A stretch of DNA of 64,000 nucleotides, taken from NCBI RefSeq assembly GCF_030718995.1, contig NZ_CP132204.1, positions 3,472,001 to 3,536,000 on the forward strand. Reading direction: 5' to 3'. The DNA comes from Arthrobacter oryzae. Lineage in GTDB: Bacteria > Actinomycetota > Actinomycetes > Actinomycetales > Micrococcaceae. The translations under genes were made by a program, and so were the position numbers. This document shows, piece by piece, positions 52,956-59,793 of the stretch. A model generated the notes under the pieces. That model saw only the letters and a list, made by a program, of their open reading frames with translations, had not been told where the DNA came from and did not search any database. Position 1 is the first letter of the stretch. Each line of letters starts with the position of its first letter.

Positions 52956-52984
52956 ATGTTACTCGTGAGTAACTTAGCTGGCAA
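52956..52984 (-). promoter_or_regulatory. fad operon promoter (TTGCCA-N17-TAACAT)
   Basis: Minus-strand -35 TTGCCA (52979-52984), 17 bases, -10 TAACAT (52956-52961). The transcript would start near 52949, giving a leader of about 68 bases. Confidence 0.65.
52958..52973. promoter_or_regulatory. Perfect 16-bp palindromic operator in the fad promoter
   Basis: GTTACTC-GT-GAGTAAC, a perfect inverted repeat that covers part of the -10 and most of the spacer of the fad promoter. Size and symmetry suit a TetR-family repressor. No such regulator gene is in the window. Confidence 0.65.
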
Positions 52985-53028
52985 GGACCCTGGCGGACTG
53001 TTGTTGTCCGCCCCGGCGGCGCAGCCTG

Positions 53029-53055
53029 CCGAACCGGCTTGCAGCGCAGGTTCGG
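53029..53055. terminator. Weak hairpin after the RNase D gene
   Basis: CCGAACC/GGTTCGG, 7-bp stem with a 13-base loop, just past the RNase D stop on the minus strand. No U-tract. Confidence 0.4.
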
Positions 53056-53059
53056 AAGC

Positions 53060-54400
53060 CTAGCCCTCCGCTGCGGGAGCGGCCCTGGGTTCCTTCGGTT
53101 CCTTGGGAGGCAGCGGCTGCGGATTGAGGAACGCTGCTGTAATCAGTGGCGCTGTCAGCTCGATCTGCCACGGCCGGGCGCCGAGCTCGCTGAGCTCTTC
53201 GCCGATCGCTTCTTCGCTGAGCTCCGCGGGCGGACGCCAGGCCACGCGGCGGAGGAAGTCGGGGGTGAGCAGGTTTTCGACCGGAAGGTTCAGTTCGTCT
53301 GCTTTGTCCTGGAGCAGGGGCCTGGCTGTCGCAAGCCGTTCGGCTGCGGCCGGGTCCCGGTCCGCCCATACGCGCGGCGGCGGCGGCGCGTTGGTGGGCA
53401 GGTGCAGCGGCGGGAGTTCCTCCATGGTCCGGGCGGTCGCGATGCACCGCAGCCAGCGCGGGGCTTCGCGCTGCGCGGCCCGGCCGTGGAATCCCTTGGT
53501 GCCCAGCAGCTGCGGAACGGTGGAGGGCATGGCCTTGGCGGCTGCCACCAGGGAAGAGTCGGGGATGAGCCGGCCGGGGGCGACGTCCCGCTTCCGGGCC
53601 AGGGAATCGCGTTCCAGCCACAGCTCCCGGACGGCGGCGAGCTGGCGGCGGTCCCGGATCTGGTGCAGACCGGAGGTCTTGCGCCACGGGTCCACGCGGG
53701 GCGGGGCGAGCCCGGCAGCCAGGATGGCAGCGAATTCCTGCTCGGCGTACTCGAGCTTTCCGTCGGCCTGGAGCAGTTCGATGAGTTCCTCGCGCAGCTC
53801 GGTGAGGACTTCGACGTCCAGGGCCGCATACCGGAGCCAGGGTTCAGGCAGCGGGCGGGTGGACCAGTCGGCAGCGGAATGTTCCTTCGCGAGGCCGAAT
53901 CCGAGCAGCTGCTCGATGACGGCGGCCAGCCCCACCCGCGGCAGCCCGGCCAGCCGCGCGGCCAGTTCGGTATCGAACAGTTTGTGCGGCCACATGCCAA
54001 GCTCGGAGAGGCAGGGAAGGTCCTGGCTTGCCGCGTGCAGGATCCATTCGACACCTTCCAGGGCGTCGTTGATGATCTGCAGGTCCCCGAAGGGTTCCGG
54101 ATCGATGAGCCATGTTCCTGAGCCCTCGCGCCGGATCTGGACCAGGAAGGCCCGTTGCCCGTAGCGGAAGCCCGAAGCGCGTTCCGCGTCCACGCCGGCG
54201 GGGCCCGTCCCCGCGGCTATGGCGGCGGCGCAGCGTTCCAGTCCTGCGGGGGTTTCAATGACTAGCGGCACTCCGTCACGGGGAGCGTCAAGGTCAATGA
54301 CCTCGGGGACCAGGCTGTCGAAGCCTTCCACCGTGATGTGGGGAGTGATGTCAGCAGCCGGGACGCCGGCTGTGGTGTGTTCCGGATTTTGAGGGGTCAT
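53060..54400 (-). CDS. rnd: Ribonuclease D-like exonuclease with HRDC domain
   Basis: DEDD-type 3'-5' exoribonuclease of 446 residues. Exonuclease motifs: GVDAERASGFRYGQRAFLVQIRR (I), WILHAASQDLPCLSELG (II) and LRYAALDVEVLTEL (III). The HRDC domain follows (WLERDSLARKRDVAPGRLIPDSSLVAAAKAMP). The first 40 residues and the C-terminal Pro/Ala-rich tail (LNPQPLPPKEPKEPRAAPAAEG) are not conserved. Processes stable RNA 3' ends in known relatives. A TAAACT hexamer (54410-54415) nine bases before the ATG could be its -10. Neighbouring RNase D and DUF3000 genes are also adjacent in mycobacteria. Confidence 0.9.
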   Translation of the reverse strand: MTPQNPEHTTAGVPAADITPHITVEGFDSLVPEVIDLDAPRDGVPLVIETPAGLERCAAAIAAGTGPAGVDAERASGFRYGQRAFLVQIRREGSGTWLIDPEPFGDLQIINDALEGVEWILHAASQDLPCLSELGMWPHKLFDTELAARLAGLPRVGLAAVIEQLLGFGLAKEHSAADWSTRPLPEPWLRYAALDVEVLTELREELIELLQADGKLEYAEQEFAAILAAGLAPPRVDPWRKTSGLHQIRDRRQLAAVRELWLERDSLARKRDVAPGRLIPDSSLVAAAKAMPSTVPQLLGTKGFHGRAAQREAPRWLRCIATARTMEELPPLHLPTNAPPPPRVWADRDPAAAERLATARPLLQDKADELNLPVENLLTPDFLRRVAWRPPAELSEEAIGEELSELGARPWQIELTAPLITAAFLNPQPLPPKEPKEPRAAPAAEG

Positions 54401-54457
54401 GATGCCTTCAGTTTACCGACATCGCGCTGGAGCGCGCCCCGCCGTGGCCAGCCATGG

Positions 54458-55108
54458 TCAGTTGCGCCGCCTGCGGGGGAGTGCGGAGACGCCCTCCGGC
54501 AACGGAGGGAGTCCGGCGAAGGTGCAGACCATGTCCGACCATGCCTCCAGGTGGGACCGGATATCCGGCCCCTCGGGCGTCCAGGACGCCCGCAGTTCAA
54601 TGTCGATTGAACCCGGCCGGTCAGCGAGGGTGCCGAAGCTCTCGGACAGGATCCTGGTGGCCGTTCCGCCCGCTGCGCGGTAGGGCGCCTTATGGTTCTC
54701 CAGTGCCTCTACGAGCCAGGTCCACGCAACCGTTCCCAGCATTTCATCATTCCCCATTTCCGCCTCAAGCTGGGCGCGGATGTAGGTGACGATCCGGAAC
54801 TCCCCATCCCACACCGCCGAGCCGTCAGGGTCGTAGAGCAGGATGAACCGGCCCGTGGCGAGTTCCTCGGCGTCGTCGTCAACAGTTCCGGAGGCCCGGA
54901 CCAGCGCGGCGGAAACGGGTCCGTGTACGGCGGCGGGGGCCGGTCCAGGGACGGGGCCGATGACCTCCGCGCCCAGGGCCACCGCGAAGGGCGCCAGCCG
55001 TGAGGGCGCGGGGATCTCGTCCAGGTGCAGCTCACTGCGGCACCGTGCTTTTCGGAGGGATCCCAATGCGGCAAGGAACTCCGCGGGAACCTGGGCGAGT
55101 GCGTTCAC
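54458..55108 (-). CDS. DUF3000 domain-containing protein
   Basis: Soluble protein of 216 residues from an actinobacterial family of unknown function, usually beside RNase D. The conserved opening is VPAEFLAALGSLRKARCRSELHLDEIPAPSRLAPFAVAL, and TGRFILLYDPDGSAVWDGEFRIVTYIRAQLEAEMGND...WLVEALENHKAPYRAAGGTATRILSESFG follows. The start GTG at 55108 stands six bases after TAACCT (55115-55120), so the transcript is probably leaderless. Followed by the RNase D gene 57 bases downstream. Confidence 0.88.
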   Translation of the reverse strand: MNALAQVPAEFLAALGSLRKARCRSELHLDEIPAPSRLAPFAVALGAEVIGPVPGPAPAAVHGPVSAALVRASGTVDDDAEELATGRFILLYDPDGSAVWDGEFRIVTYIRAQLEAEMGNDEMLGTVAWTWLVEALENHKAPYRAAGGTATRILSESFGTLADRPGSIDIELRASWTPEGPDIRSHLEAWSDMVCTFAGLPPLPEGVSALPRRRRN

Positions 55109-55114
55109 ATTCGC

Positions 55115-55120
55115 AGGTTA
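55115..55120 (-). promoter_or_regulatory. -10 hexamer (TAACCT) of a leaderless promoter
   Basis: Minus-strand TAACCT, six bases, then the GTG start of the DUF3000 gene. No ribosome-binding site. No convincing -35. Confidence 0.5.
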
Positions 55121-55169
55121 CGCAAAGGATGGCGCCGATTCCGGCAGGCTCGCCGCCCCGTGCGCCCGC

Positions 55170-56270
55170 TCACCGTGCCGCCAGCTCCCGCTTGATGGCG
55201 GCAACGAACGAATCCACGTCCTCTTCGCTGGTGTCAAAGGAGCACATCCAGCGGACTTCCCGGGCGGCTTCGTTCCAGTCATAGAAGCGGAATGATTCCC
55301 TCAGCCGATCCGCAACACCTTCGGGCAGGATGGTGAACACTCCGTTGGATTCCGTCTTCTGCGTGGGCTCCACGCCGTCGATCCCCTCAACGGCCGCGCG
55401 CAACCGGGAAGCCATCGCGTTGGCGTGCCTGGCCGAGCGCAGCCACAGGTCGCCCTCGAGCAGGGCAATGAACTGCGCGGACATGAACCTCATCTTGGAG
55501 GCGAGCTGCATGTTCATCTTGCGGAGGTACACCAGGCCGTTGGCGGCGTCGGGGTTCAGGGCCACCACCACCTCGCCGAACAGGAGCCCGTTCTTGGTGC
55601 CGCCGAAGGAGAGGATGTCCACGCCGGCGTCGCGCGTAAATGCCCGGAGCGGCACGTCCAGGTGGGCGGCGGCGTTGGCCAGCCGGGCGCCGTCCATGTG
55701 GAGTTTCATGCCCTTGGCATGGACGTGGTCGGCGATGGCGCGCACCTCGGCCGGGGTGTAGCACGTGCCGAGTTCGGTGGTCTGGGTGATGGACACGGCC
55801 AGCGGCTGGGCACGGTGCTCGTCGCCCCAGCCCCAGGCTTCCTTGTCGATCAGTTCGGGCGTGAGCTTGCCGTCGGCGGTGGGGACCTGGAGCAGTTTGA
55901 TGCCGCCGATCCGCTCCGGGGCGCCGTTCTCATCCATGTTGATGTGCGCCGTCGATGCGCAGATCACCGCGCCCCAGCGGGGGAGCAGGGACTGCAGCGA
56001 AAGGACGTTGGCCCCGGTCCCGTTGAACACGGGGAAACATTCGATGCCGGGGCCGAAGTGCTCCTCCATGAGCACGTGCAGGCGGGCAGTGTAATCATCT
56101 TCGCCATAGGACACCTGGTGGCCCTCGTTGGCCGCTGCCAGCGCCGCCAGGACTTCCGGGTGGACGCCTGAATAGTTGTCCGAGGCAAAGCCCCGGACGG
56201 CTGGGTCGTGGAGCCGGGCCGCGGTGGCGGCAGGGGCAGTTTCAACTGTGGTTGTCATCGCTTTGGTCAC
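55170..56270 (-). CDS. Threonine aldolase family protein (low-specificity)
   Basis: PLP-dependent enzyme of 366 residues of the threonine aldolase/beta-eliminating lyase family, likely splitting L-threonine or allo-threonine to glycine and acetaldehyde. Typical segments are DNYSGVHPEVLAALAAANEGHQVSYGEDDYTARL, FNGTGANVLSLQSL, LHMDGARLANAAAHL and the PLP lysine in DILSFGGTKNGLLFGE. GTG at 56270 is supported by a TAGACT hexamer six bases upstream; an ATG at 56258 is the alternative. Downstream of the SDR gene but with its own promoter. Confidence 0.9.
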   Translation of the reverse strand: MTKAMTTTVETAPAATAARLHDPAVRGFASDNYSGVHPEVLAALAAANEGHQVSYGEDDYTARLHVLMEEHFGPGIECFPVFNGTGANVLSLQSLLPRWGAVICASTAHINMDENGAPERIGGIKLLQVPTADGKLTPELIDKEAWGWGDEHRAQPLAVSITQTTELGTCYTPAEVRAIADHVHAKGMKLHMDGARLANAAAHLDVPLRAFTRDAGVDILSFGGTKNGLLFGEVVVALNPDAANGLVYLRKMNMQLASKMRFMSAQFIALLEGDLWLRSARHANAMASRLRAAVEGIDGVEPTQKTESNGVFTILPEGVADRLRESFRFYDWNEAAREVRWMCSFDTSEEDVDSFVAAIKRELAAR

Positions 56271-56276
56271 GCTTTC

Positions 56277-56282
56277 AGTCTA
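56277..56282 (-). promoter_or_regulatory. -10 hexamer (TAGACT) of a leaderless promoter
   Basis: Minus-strand TAGACT, six bases, then the GTG start of the threonine aldolase gene. A TTACCC 18 bases upstream may be the -35; it lies within the end of the SDR gene. Confidence 0.55.
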
Positions 56283-56295
56283 GGGATGTCCGCGA

Positions 56296-57000
56296 TTAAC
56301 GGGTAAGAAGCAGCCGCCGGCCGTTCAGTTTCGCGGCGGGGGTGGCGAAAAGTCCGACGGCGGCAGCCGCCAGGTCCTCAACGTCGGTGAAGCCGGGGAA
56401 GCCGCGGCCGGGGGAGCGCTCCCGCATGGCGGCATCCACGAGGCCTTTCACCACGAAGATGACAGCAGCGCTGTGCGACTCCCGGCTGAAGCCTTCGGCA
56501 ACCGCCAGGGTCCACGCCTCAGCAGCCGCCTTCACCGCCACGTAACTTGCGCCGGCCGCCGTCGGGGTTTCGGCTGCGGTGGAGGTCACCATGGCGAAAC
56601 GGCCGGAGTCCGACGCCGCCAGGTCGTCGTAGAACACCCGCGTCACGTTCCTCAGGGTGGTGACGGCGCCCCGTTCCAGGAAGTCCCAGTCCTCGTCGCT
56701 CTGGTCCGTGATGCCTTTGGCGCCGCGCCAGCCACCCACCAGGTGGATGACGCCGTCGACCTTTCCGGCTGTGCCGGAAATATCGGCATGCAGCTCCCGG
56801 ACGCCGGCGAGGCTGGCGAGGTCGCAGACGAGCGGAGTGACGGCGTCGCCCGCTGCCGCGGCGGCGGCGGCGATCCGGGAACTGTCCGAGCCGACCGTGA
56901 AAACCCTGTGGCCGGCTTCGCGCAGCGCGCGGGCCGTGGCGATCCCGGACGGGCTACTGCCGCCCGCGACCACCACGTTCAGTGGGCGTCCGGCACTCAT
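56296..57000 (-). CDS. SDR family NAD(P)-dependent oxidoreductase
   Basis: Short-chain dehydrogenase of 234 residues. The nucleotide-binding opening is VVVAGGSSPSGIATARALREAGHRVFTVGSDSSRIAAAA (glycine-rich turn near residues 13-19). VDGVIHLVGGWRG replaces the usual NNAG strand, and the active site has serine in MVTSTAAE followed by YVAVKAAAEAW (YxxxK, about residues 158-162). ATG at 57000 overlaps the DUF6421 stop by four bases, so the two are translated together. Substrate unknown. Confidence 0.88.
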   Translation of the reverse strand: MSAGRPLNVVVAGGSSPSGIATARALREAGHRVFTVGSDSSRIAAAAAAAGDAVTPLVCDLASLAGVRELHADISGTAGKVDGVIHLVGGWRGAKGITDQSDEDWDFLERGAVTTLRNVTRVFYDDLAASDSGRFAMVTSTAAETPTAAGASYVAVKAAAEAWTLAVAEGFSRESHSAAVIFVVKGLVDAAMRERSPGRGFPGFTDVEDLAAAAVGLFATPAAKLNGRRLLLTR

Positions 57001-58427
57001 CCGGCGTTTAGGGCCGTGGGAACCGTACCGGCCGCTGTGCCGCCGGCCGTGCCGTCTTCACCGCGGTCCGACGAGCCCGTGATTCCGGCCGTGGACTCGA
57101 TGACGGGACGCATCTTCTTTTCGAGGGCCTCATAGAACATGGACAGCGGGAATTCGTCGTCGAGCACCTGGTCGGTCAGGCCGCGCGGCGGGCCGGCAAG
57201 CGGCAGCGCGTCCGGGCCCTTGGCCCAGACGGACGCGGGGTTGGGCGTCACGGTCCCGGAGATCAGCTGGTACGCGGCCAGCCAGTGGGCTGCCTTGGGC
57301 CGGTCGATCGAGCGCCAATAAAGCTCCTCGATCCGTACCCCGAGTTCAACCACGACGTCGGCAACTTCGTCCCAGTCAATGCTGAGCTTGCTGTCGGTCC
57401 AGTGCAGGACCCGGTGCTGGTGCATCCAGGCAAAGAGCAGCTGGCCGCCGAGGCCGTCGTAGTTGCGGACGCGGCTGCCGGTGATGGCGAAGCGGAAGAT
57501 ACGGTCGAAGATGACGGCGTACTGGACCAGTTTGGCATGCCGGCGTGCCTCGGGGTTGGCCTCTTCGTCCTTTTCGATTTTCACGGATTCCCGGAAGGCT
57601 GTCAGGTCGCAGCGGAGTTCCTCCAGTGAATACAGGAAGTACGGCATGCGCTGTTTGATCATGAAGGGGTCGAAGGGCAGGTCCCCGCGCATGTGGGTGC
57701 GGTCATGGATCAGGTCCCACATCACAAACGTTTCCTGCGTGAGTTCCTGGTTTTCCAGGAACTCCGCGGCCTCGGCGGGGAGCTCCAGGCGGGTGATCCC
57801 GGCCGCGGCTCCGAGGACCCGGCGGAAGCGGGCGGCTTCCCGGTCGGCGAAGATGGCGCCCCAGGTGAACGTCGGAGTCTCCCGGACCGCGACGGTTTCC
57901 GGGAACAGGACGGCTGAGTTGGTGTTGTAACCGGGGGTGAAATCGAGGAAGCGGATGGGCACGAAGAGCTTGTTGGAGTATTCGCCCGCTTCGAGGCCGG
58001 CGATGAATTCCGGCCAGATGACCTCGATCAGGACGGCCTCCACGAGGCGGTTGCTGCTGCCGTTCTGGGTGTACATGGGGAAGACCACCAGGTGCTGCAG
58101 CCCGTTGATGCGGTGCTCCTGTGGCTGGAAGGCGAGCAGGGAGTCCAGGAAATCGGGTACGCCGAAGCCGCTGGCGGCCCAGCGGCCGAAGTCGCAAACC
58201 AGCAGTTCGAGGTACAGGGCATCGTGCGGGAAGGACGGCGCCAGGGCTTCCACGGACTCGCAGATGGCGCGCACATGCGCGGCGGCGGCCTCGTGGTCAC
58301 TGGCGGCGGGTACCGAGCCGTCCTGGGCCTGGAGGGCCTGGATAGCCGTGGCGGCGGTCTTGAGGCGCAGCCACTCCGGGTGGTTCCCGGTGAGCTGTGC
58401 GGGGGCGGTGATAGCGGTCGTTGTCAT
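56997..58427 (-). CDS. DUF6421 family protein
   Basis: Soluble protein of 476 residues from an actinobacterial family of unknown function. Conserved-looking stretches include HLVVFPMYTQNGSSNRLVEAVLIEVIWPEFIAGLEAGEYSNKLFVPIRFLDFTPGYNTNSAVLFPE, MWDLIHDRTHMRGDLPFDPFMIKQRMPYFLYSLEELRCDLTAFRE and FAWMHQHRVLHWTDSKLSIDW. Clustered His/Asp/Glu residues (DLIHDRTHMRGD; EELRCD) look like a possible metal site, which is my inference. ATG at 58427 is the start of homology; the ORF extends to 58595 without it. Coupled to the SDR gene by ATGA. Confidence 0.83.
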   Translation of the reverse strand: MTTTAITAPAQLTGNHPEWLRLKTAATAIQALQAQDGSVPAASDHEAAAAHVRAICESVEALAPSFPHDALYLELLVCDFGRWAASGFGVPDFLDSLLAFQPQEHRINGLQHLVVFPMYTQNGSSNRLVEAVLIEVIWPEFIAGLEAGEYSNKLFVPIRFLDFTPGYNTNSAVLFPETVAVRETPTFTWGAIFADREAARFRRVLGAAAGITRLELPAEAAEFLENQELTQETFVMWDLIHDRTHMRGDLPFDPFMIKQRMPYFLYSLEELRCDLTAFRESVKIEKDEEANPEARRHAKLVQYAVIFDRIFRFAITGSRVRNYDGLGGQLLFAWMHQHRVLHWTDSKLSIDWDEVADVVVELGVRIEELYWRSIDRPKAAHWLAAYQLISGTVTPNPASVWAKGPDALPLAGPPRGLTDQVLDDEFPLSMFYEALEKKMRPVIESTAGITGSSDRGEDGTAGGTAAGTVPTALNAG

Positions 58428-58546
58428 CGTCGGCGATCGCCTTTCTGGTTGCTTGGAGCTTCTACCGTGAGCGTAGCAAGCAAACAGATCTCCTAATGCA
58501 AAATTGGCTTGAGCATAAGAAAGACTTGTGCAACTGGATGAGGCGA

Positions 58547-58572
58547 CCCGCCCCAGCCGTAGCGGGGGCGGG
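58547..58572. terminator. GC-rich hairpin after msrB
   Basis: CCCGCCCC / GGGGCGGG, 8-bp stem with a ten-base loop, about 50 bases beyond the msrB stop on the minus strand. Lacks a U-tract. The rest of 58428-58620 holds the DUF6421 leader, with no clear promoter pair. Confidence 0.45.
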
Positions 58573-58620
58573 GCTGCCCTGCAGGTCCCGGGCATATTCC
58601 CGGTTGGAAGAGGAAGGAGG

Positions 58621-59106
58621 CTACTCGGCTTTGTCCGCTGACACCAGGGTCAGCGAGACGGAGTTGATGCAGAAGCGCTGGTCCGTGGGGGTGCCGTAGC
58701 CTTCGCCTTCAAACACGTGGCCGAGGTGGGAGTCGCAGCTTCCGCAGCGGACCTCTACCCGGTCCATGCCCATGGTGCGGTCATGGATGTAGCGGACTGT
58801 GCCGTCGGCAAGCGGCGCCCAGAACGACGGCCAGCCGCAGTGGGAATCAAACTTTTCCTTGCTGGTGAACAGTTCTGCACCGCAGGCGCGGCACTTGTAC
58901 ACGCCCGCTGTGTGGGTATCCCAGTATTCGCCGGTGTATGGCCGCTCGGTCCCCGCCTGCCGGAGTACCCGGTACTCCTCGGGCGTCAGTTCCTGGCGCC
59001 ACTGTTCGTCGGTCTTTTCAACCCGCGGGGCGGCGCCCTCCCCGGCAGGTCCGTCCTCCGGGGCGTGGACGGGCGCGACTTTTGGCTTGTTGCTAAAGAT
59101 GTTCAT
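58621..59106 (-). CDS. msrB: Peptide-methionine (R)-S-oxide reductase
   Basis: MsrB of 161 residues, which repairs methionine-R-sulfoxide in proteins. The zinc cysteines are in CRACG and CGSCDSHLGHVF. SHCGWPSFWAPL, DGTVRYIHDRTMGMDRVEVRC and the catalytic cysteine in QRFCINSVSL are present. A 30-residue polar N-terminal extension precedes the core (TDEQWRQELTPEEYRVLRQAGTERPYTGEYWDTH). Fourteen bases downstream of the small unknown gene at 59121, so probably one transcript. Confidence 0.94.
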   Translation of the reverse strand: MNIFSNKPKVAPVHAPEDGPAGEGAAPRVEKTDEQWRQELTPEEYRVLRQAGTERPYTGEYWDTHTAGVYKCRACGAELFTSKEKFDSHCGWPSFWAPLADGTVRYIHDRTMGMDRVEVRCGSCDSHLGHVFEGEGYGTPTDQRFCINSVSLTLVSADKAE

Positions 59107-59120
59107 AGCTTCGTCAACGC

Positions 59121-59612
59121 CTAGGAGTCCCCGATAAATCCCGAGCCGGCGTACAGGTGCAGCACCGGAAGCCCCAGCTGGTCCTGTGCCTTGTTGGCCC
59201 AGTCGGTATGGAAGGTGTCGGCAATGGCGTGGGGGCGGGTGATGACGACCGCCTGGCCGGCGCCGAGTTCCTTGACCTTGGCCACGAGGCCCTGCACGGC
59301 GCCGCCGTCCACCACCTCGCCCGTTACTCCGCCGCCGATCCCGGCCAGCGCGTTGAGCGACACCGCAAGCGTCTCGGCTGCGGCAGCGCGCTCGGAGGCA
59401 GGATCCGGAGCGTGGGACGTCAGTTCACGGAAGGCCTTGGCGACGTCGAGGAGGGAGAGGTTTTCAAGGAAGTCCACCAGCAGGTGCCGTTCCGTGTTGG
59501 CCGGAACCAGTACCACGAGGGGCGCGTCACCCCCGTCCACCAGGCGTTCGATGTTCACGCGGTCGTCCGCACCCAGCGGCTCTTCTGTCAGAATGACGAT
59601 TGGATCGCTCAT
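59121..59612 (-). CDS. Hypothetical protein with USP-like Rossmann pattern
   Basis: Protein of 163 residues that I cannot assign firmly. Alternating strands and helices (PIVILTEEPLG, PLVVLVPANTE, AGQAVVITRPHAIADTFHTDWANKAQDQLGLPVLHLYAG) suggest a Rossmann-like or universal-stress-like fold. A central Ala-rich helix spans about residues 72-95. No signal peptide or membrane helix. ATG at 59612 is preceded by TAGGCT at six bases, so a leaderless transcript that continues into msrB is likely. The pairing hints at a stress role, which is inference only. Confidence 0.72.
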   Translation of the reverse strand: MSDPIVILTEEPLGADDRVNIERLVDGGDAPLVVLVPANTERHLLVDFLENLSLLDVAKAFRELTSHAPDPASERAAAAETLAVSLNALAGIGGGVTGEVVDGGAVQGLVAKVKELGAGQAVVITRPHAIADTFHTDWANKAQDQLGLPVLHLYAGSGFIGDS

Positions 59613-59618
59613 GCCCCC

Positions 59619-59624
59619 AGCCTA
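59619..59624 (-). promoter_or_regulatory. -10 hexamer (TAGGCT) of a leaderless promoter
   Basis: Minus-strand TAGGCT, six bases, then the ATG at 59612. No ribosome-binding site and no good -35. Confidence 0.5.
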
Positions 59625-59781
59625 GTCCCGGGCCGACCGTCCCGCACGAATTTCAGCCGGGCCGGTTTTGCCCGGTCACCGGAGGGTTGAGGCGCATCCA
59701 TCCGCTGTTCCGTCTTCGCTGTTCCGGCGCCGGTGGCATGCCCGGCGGCGTGCCCGAATATGTCCGGAGGCTGGCAGCAGT

Positions 59782-59787
59782 AAGAAT
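59782..59787 (+). promoter_or_regulatory. -10 hexamer (AAGAAT) before the hydrolase gene
   Basis: AAGAAT, six bases, then ATG at 59794. It departs from TAnnnT at the first base; the overlapping TAAGAA one base earlier is the alternative. Confidence 0.35.
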
Positions 59788-59793
59788 GGATCC

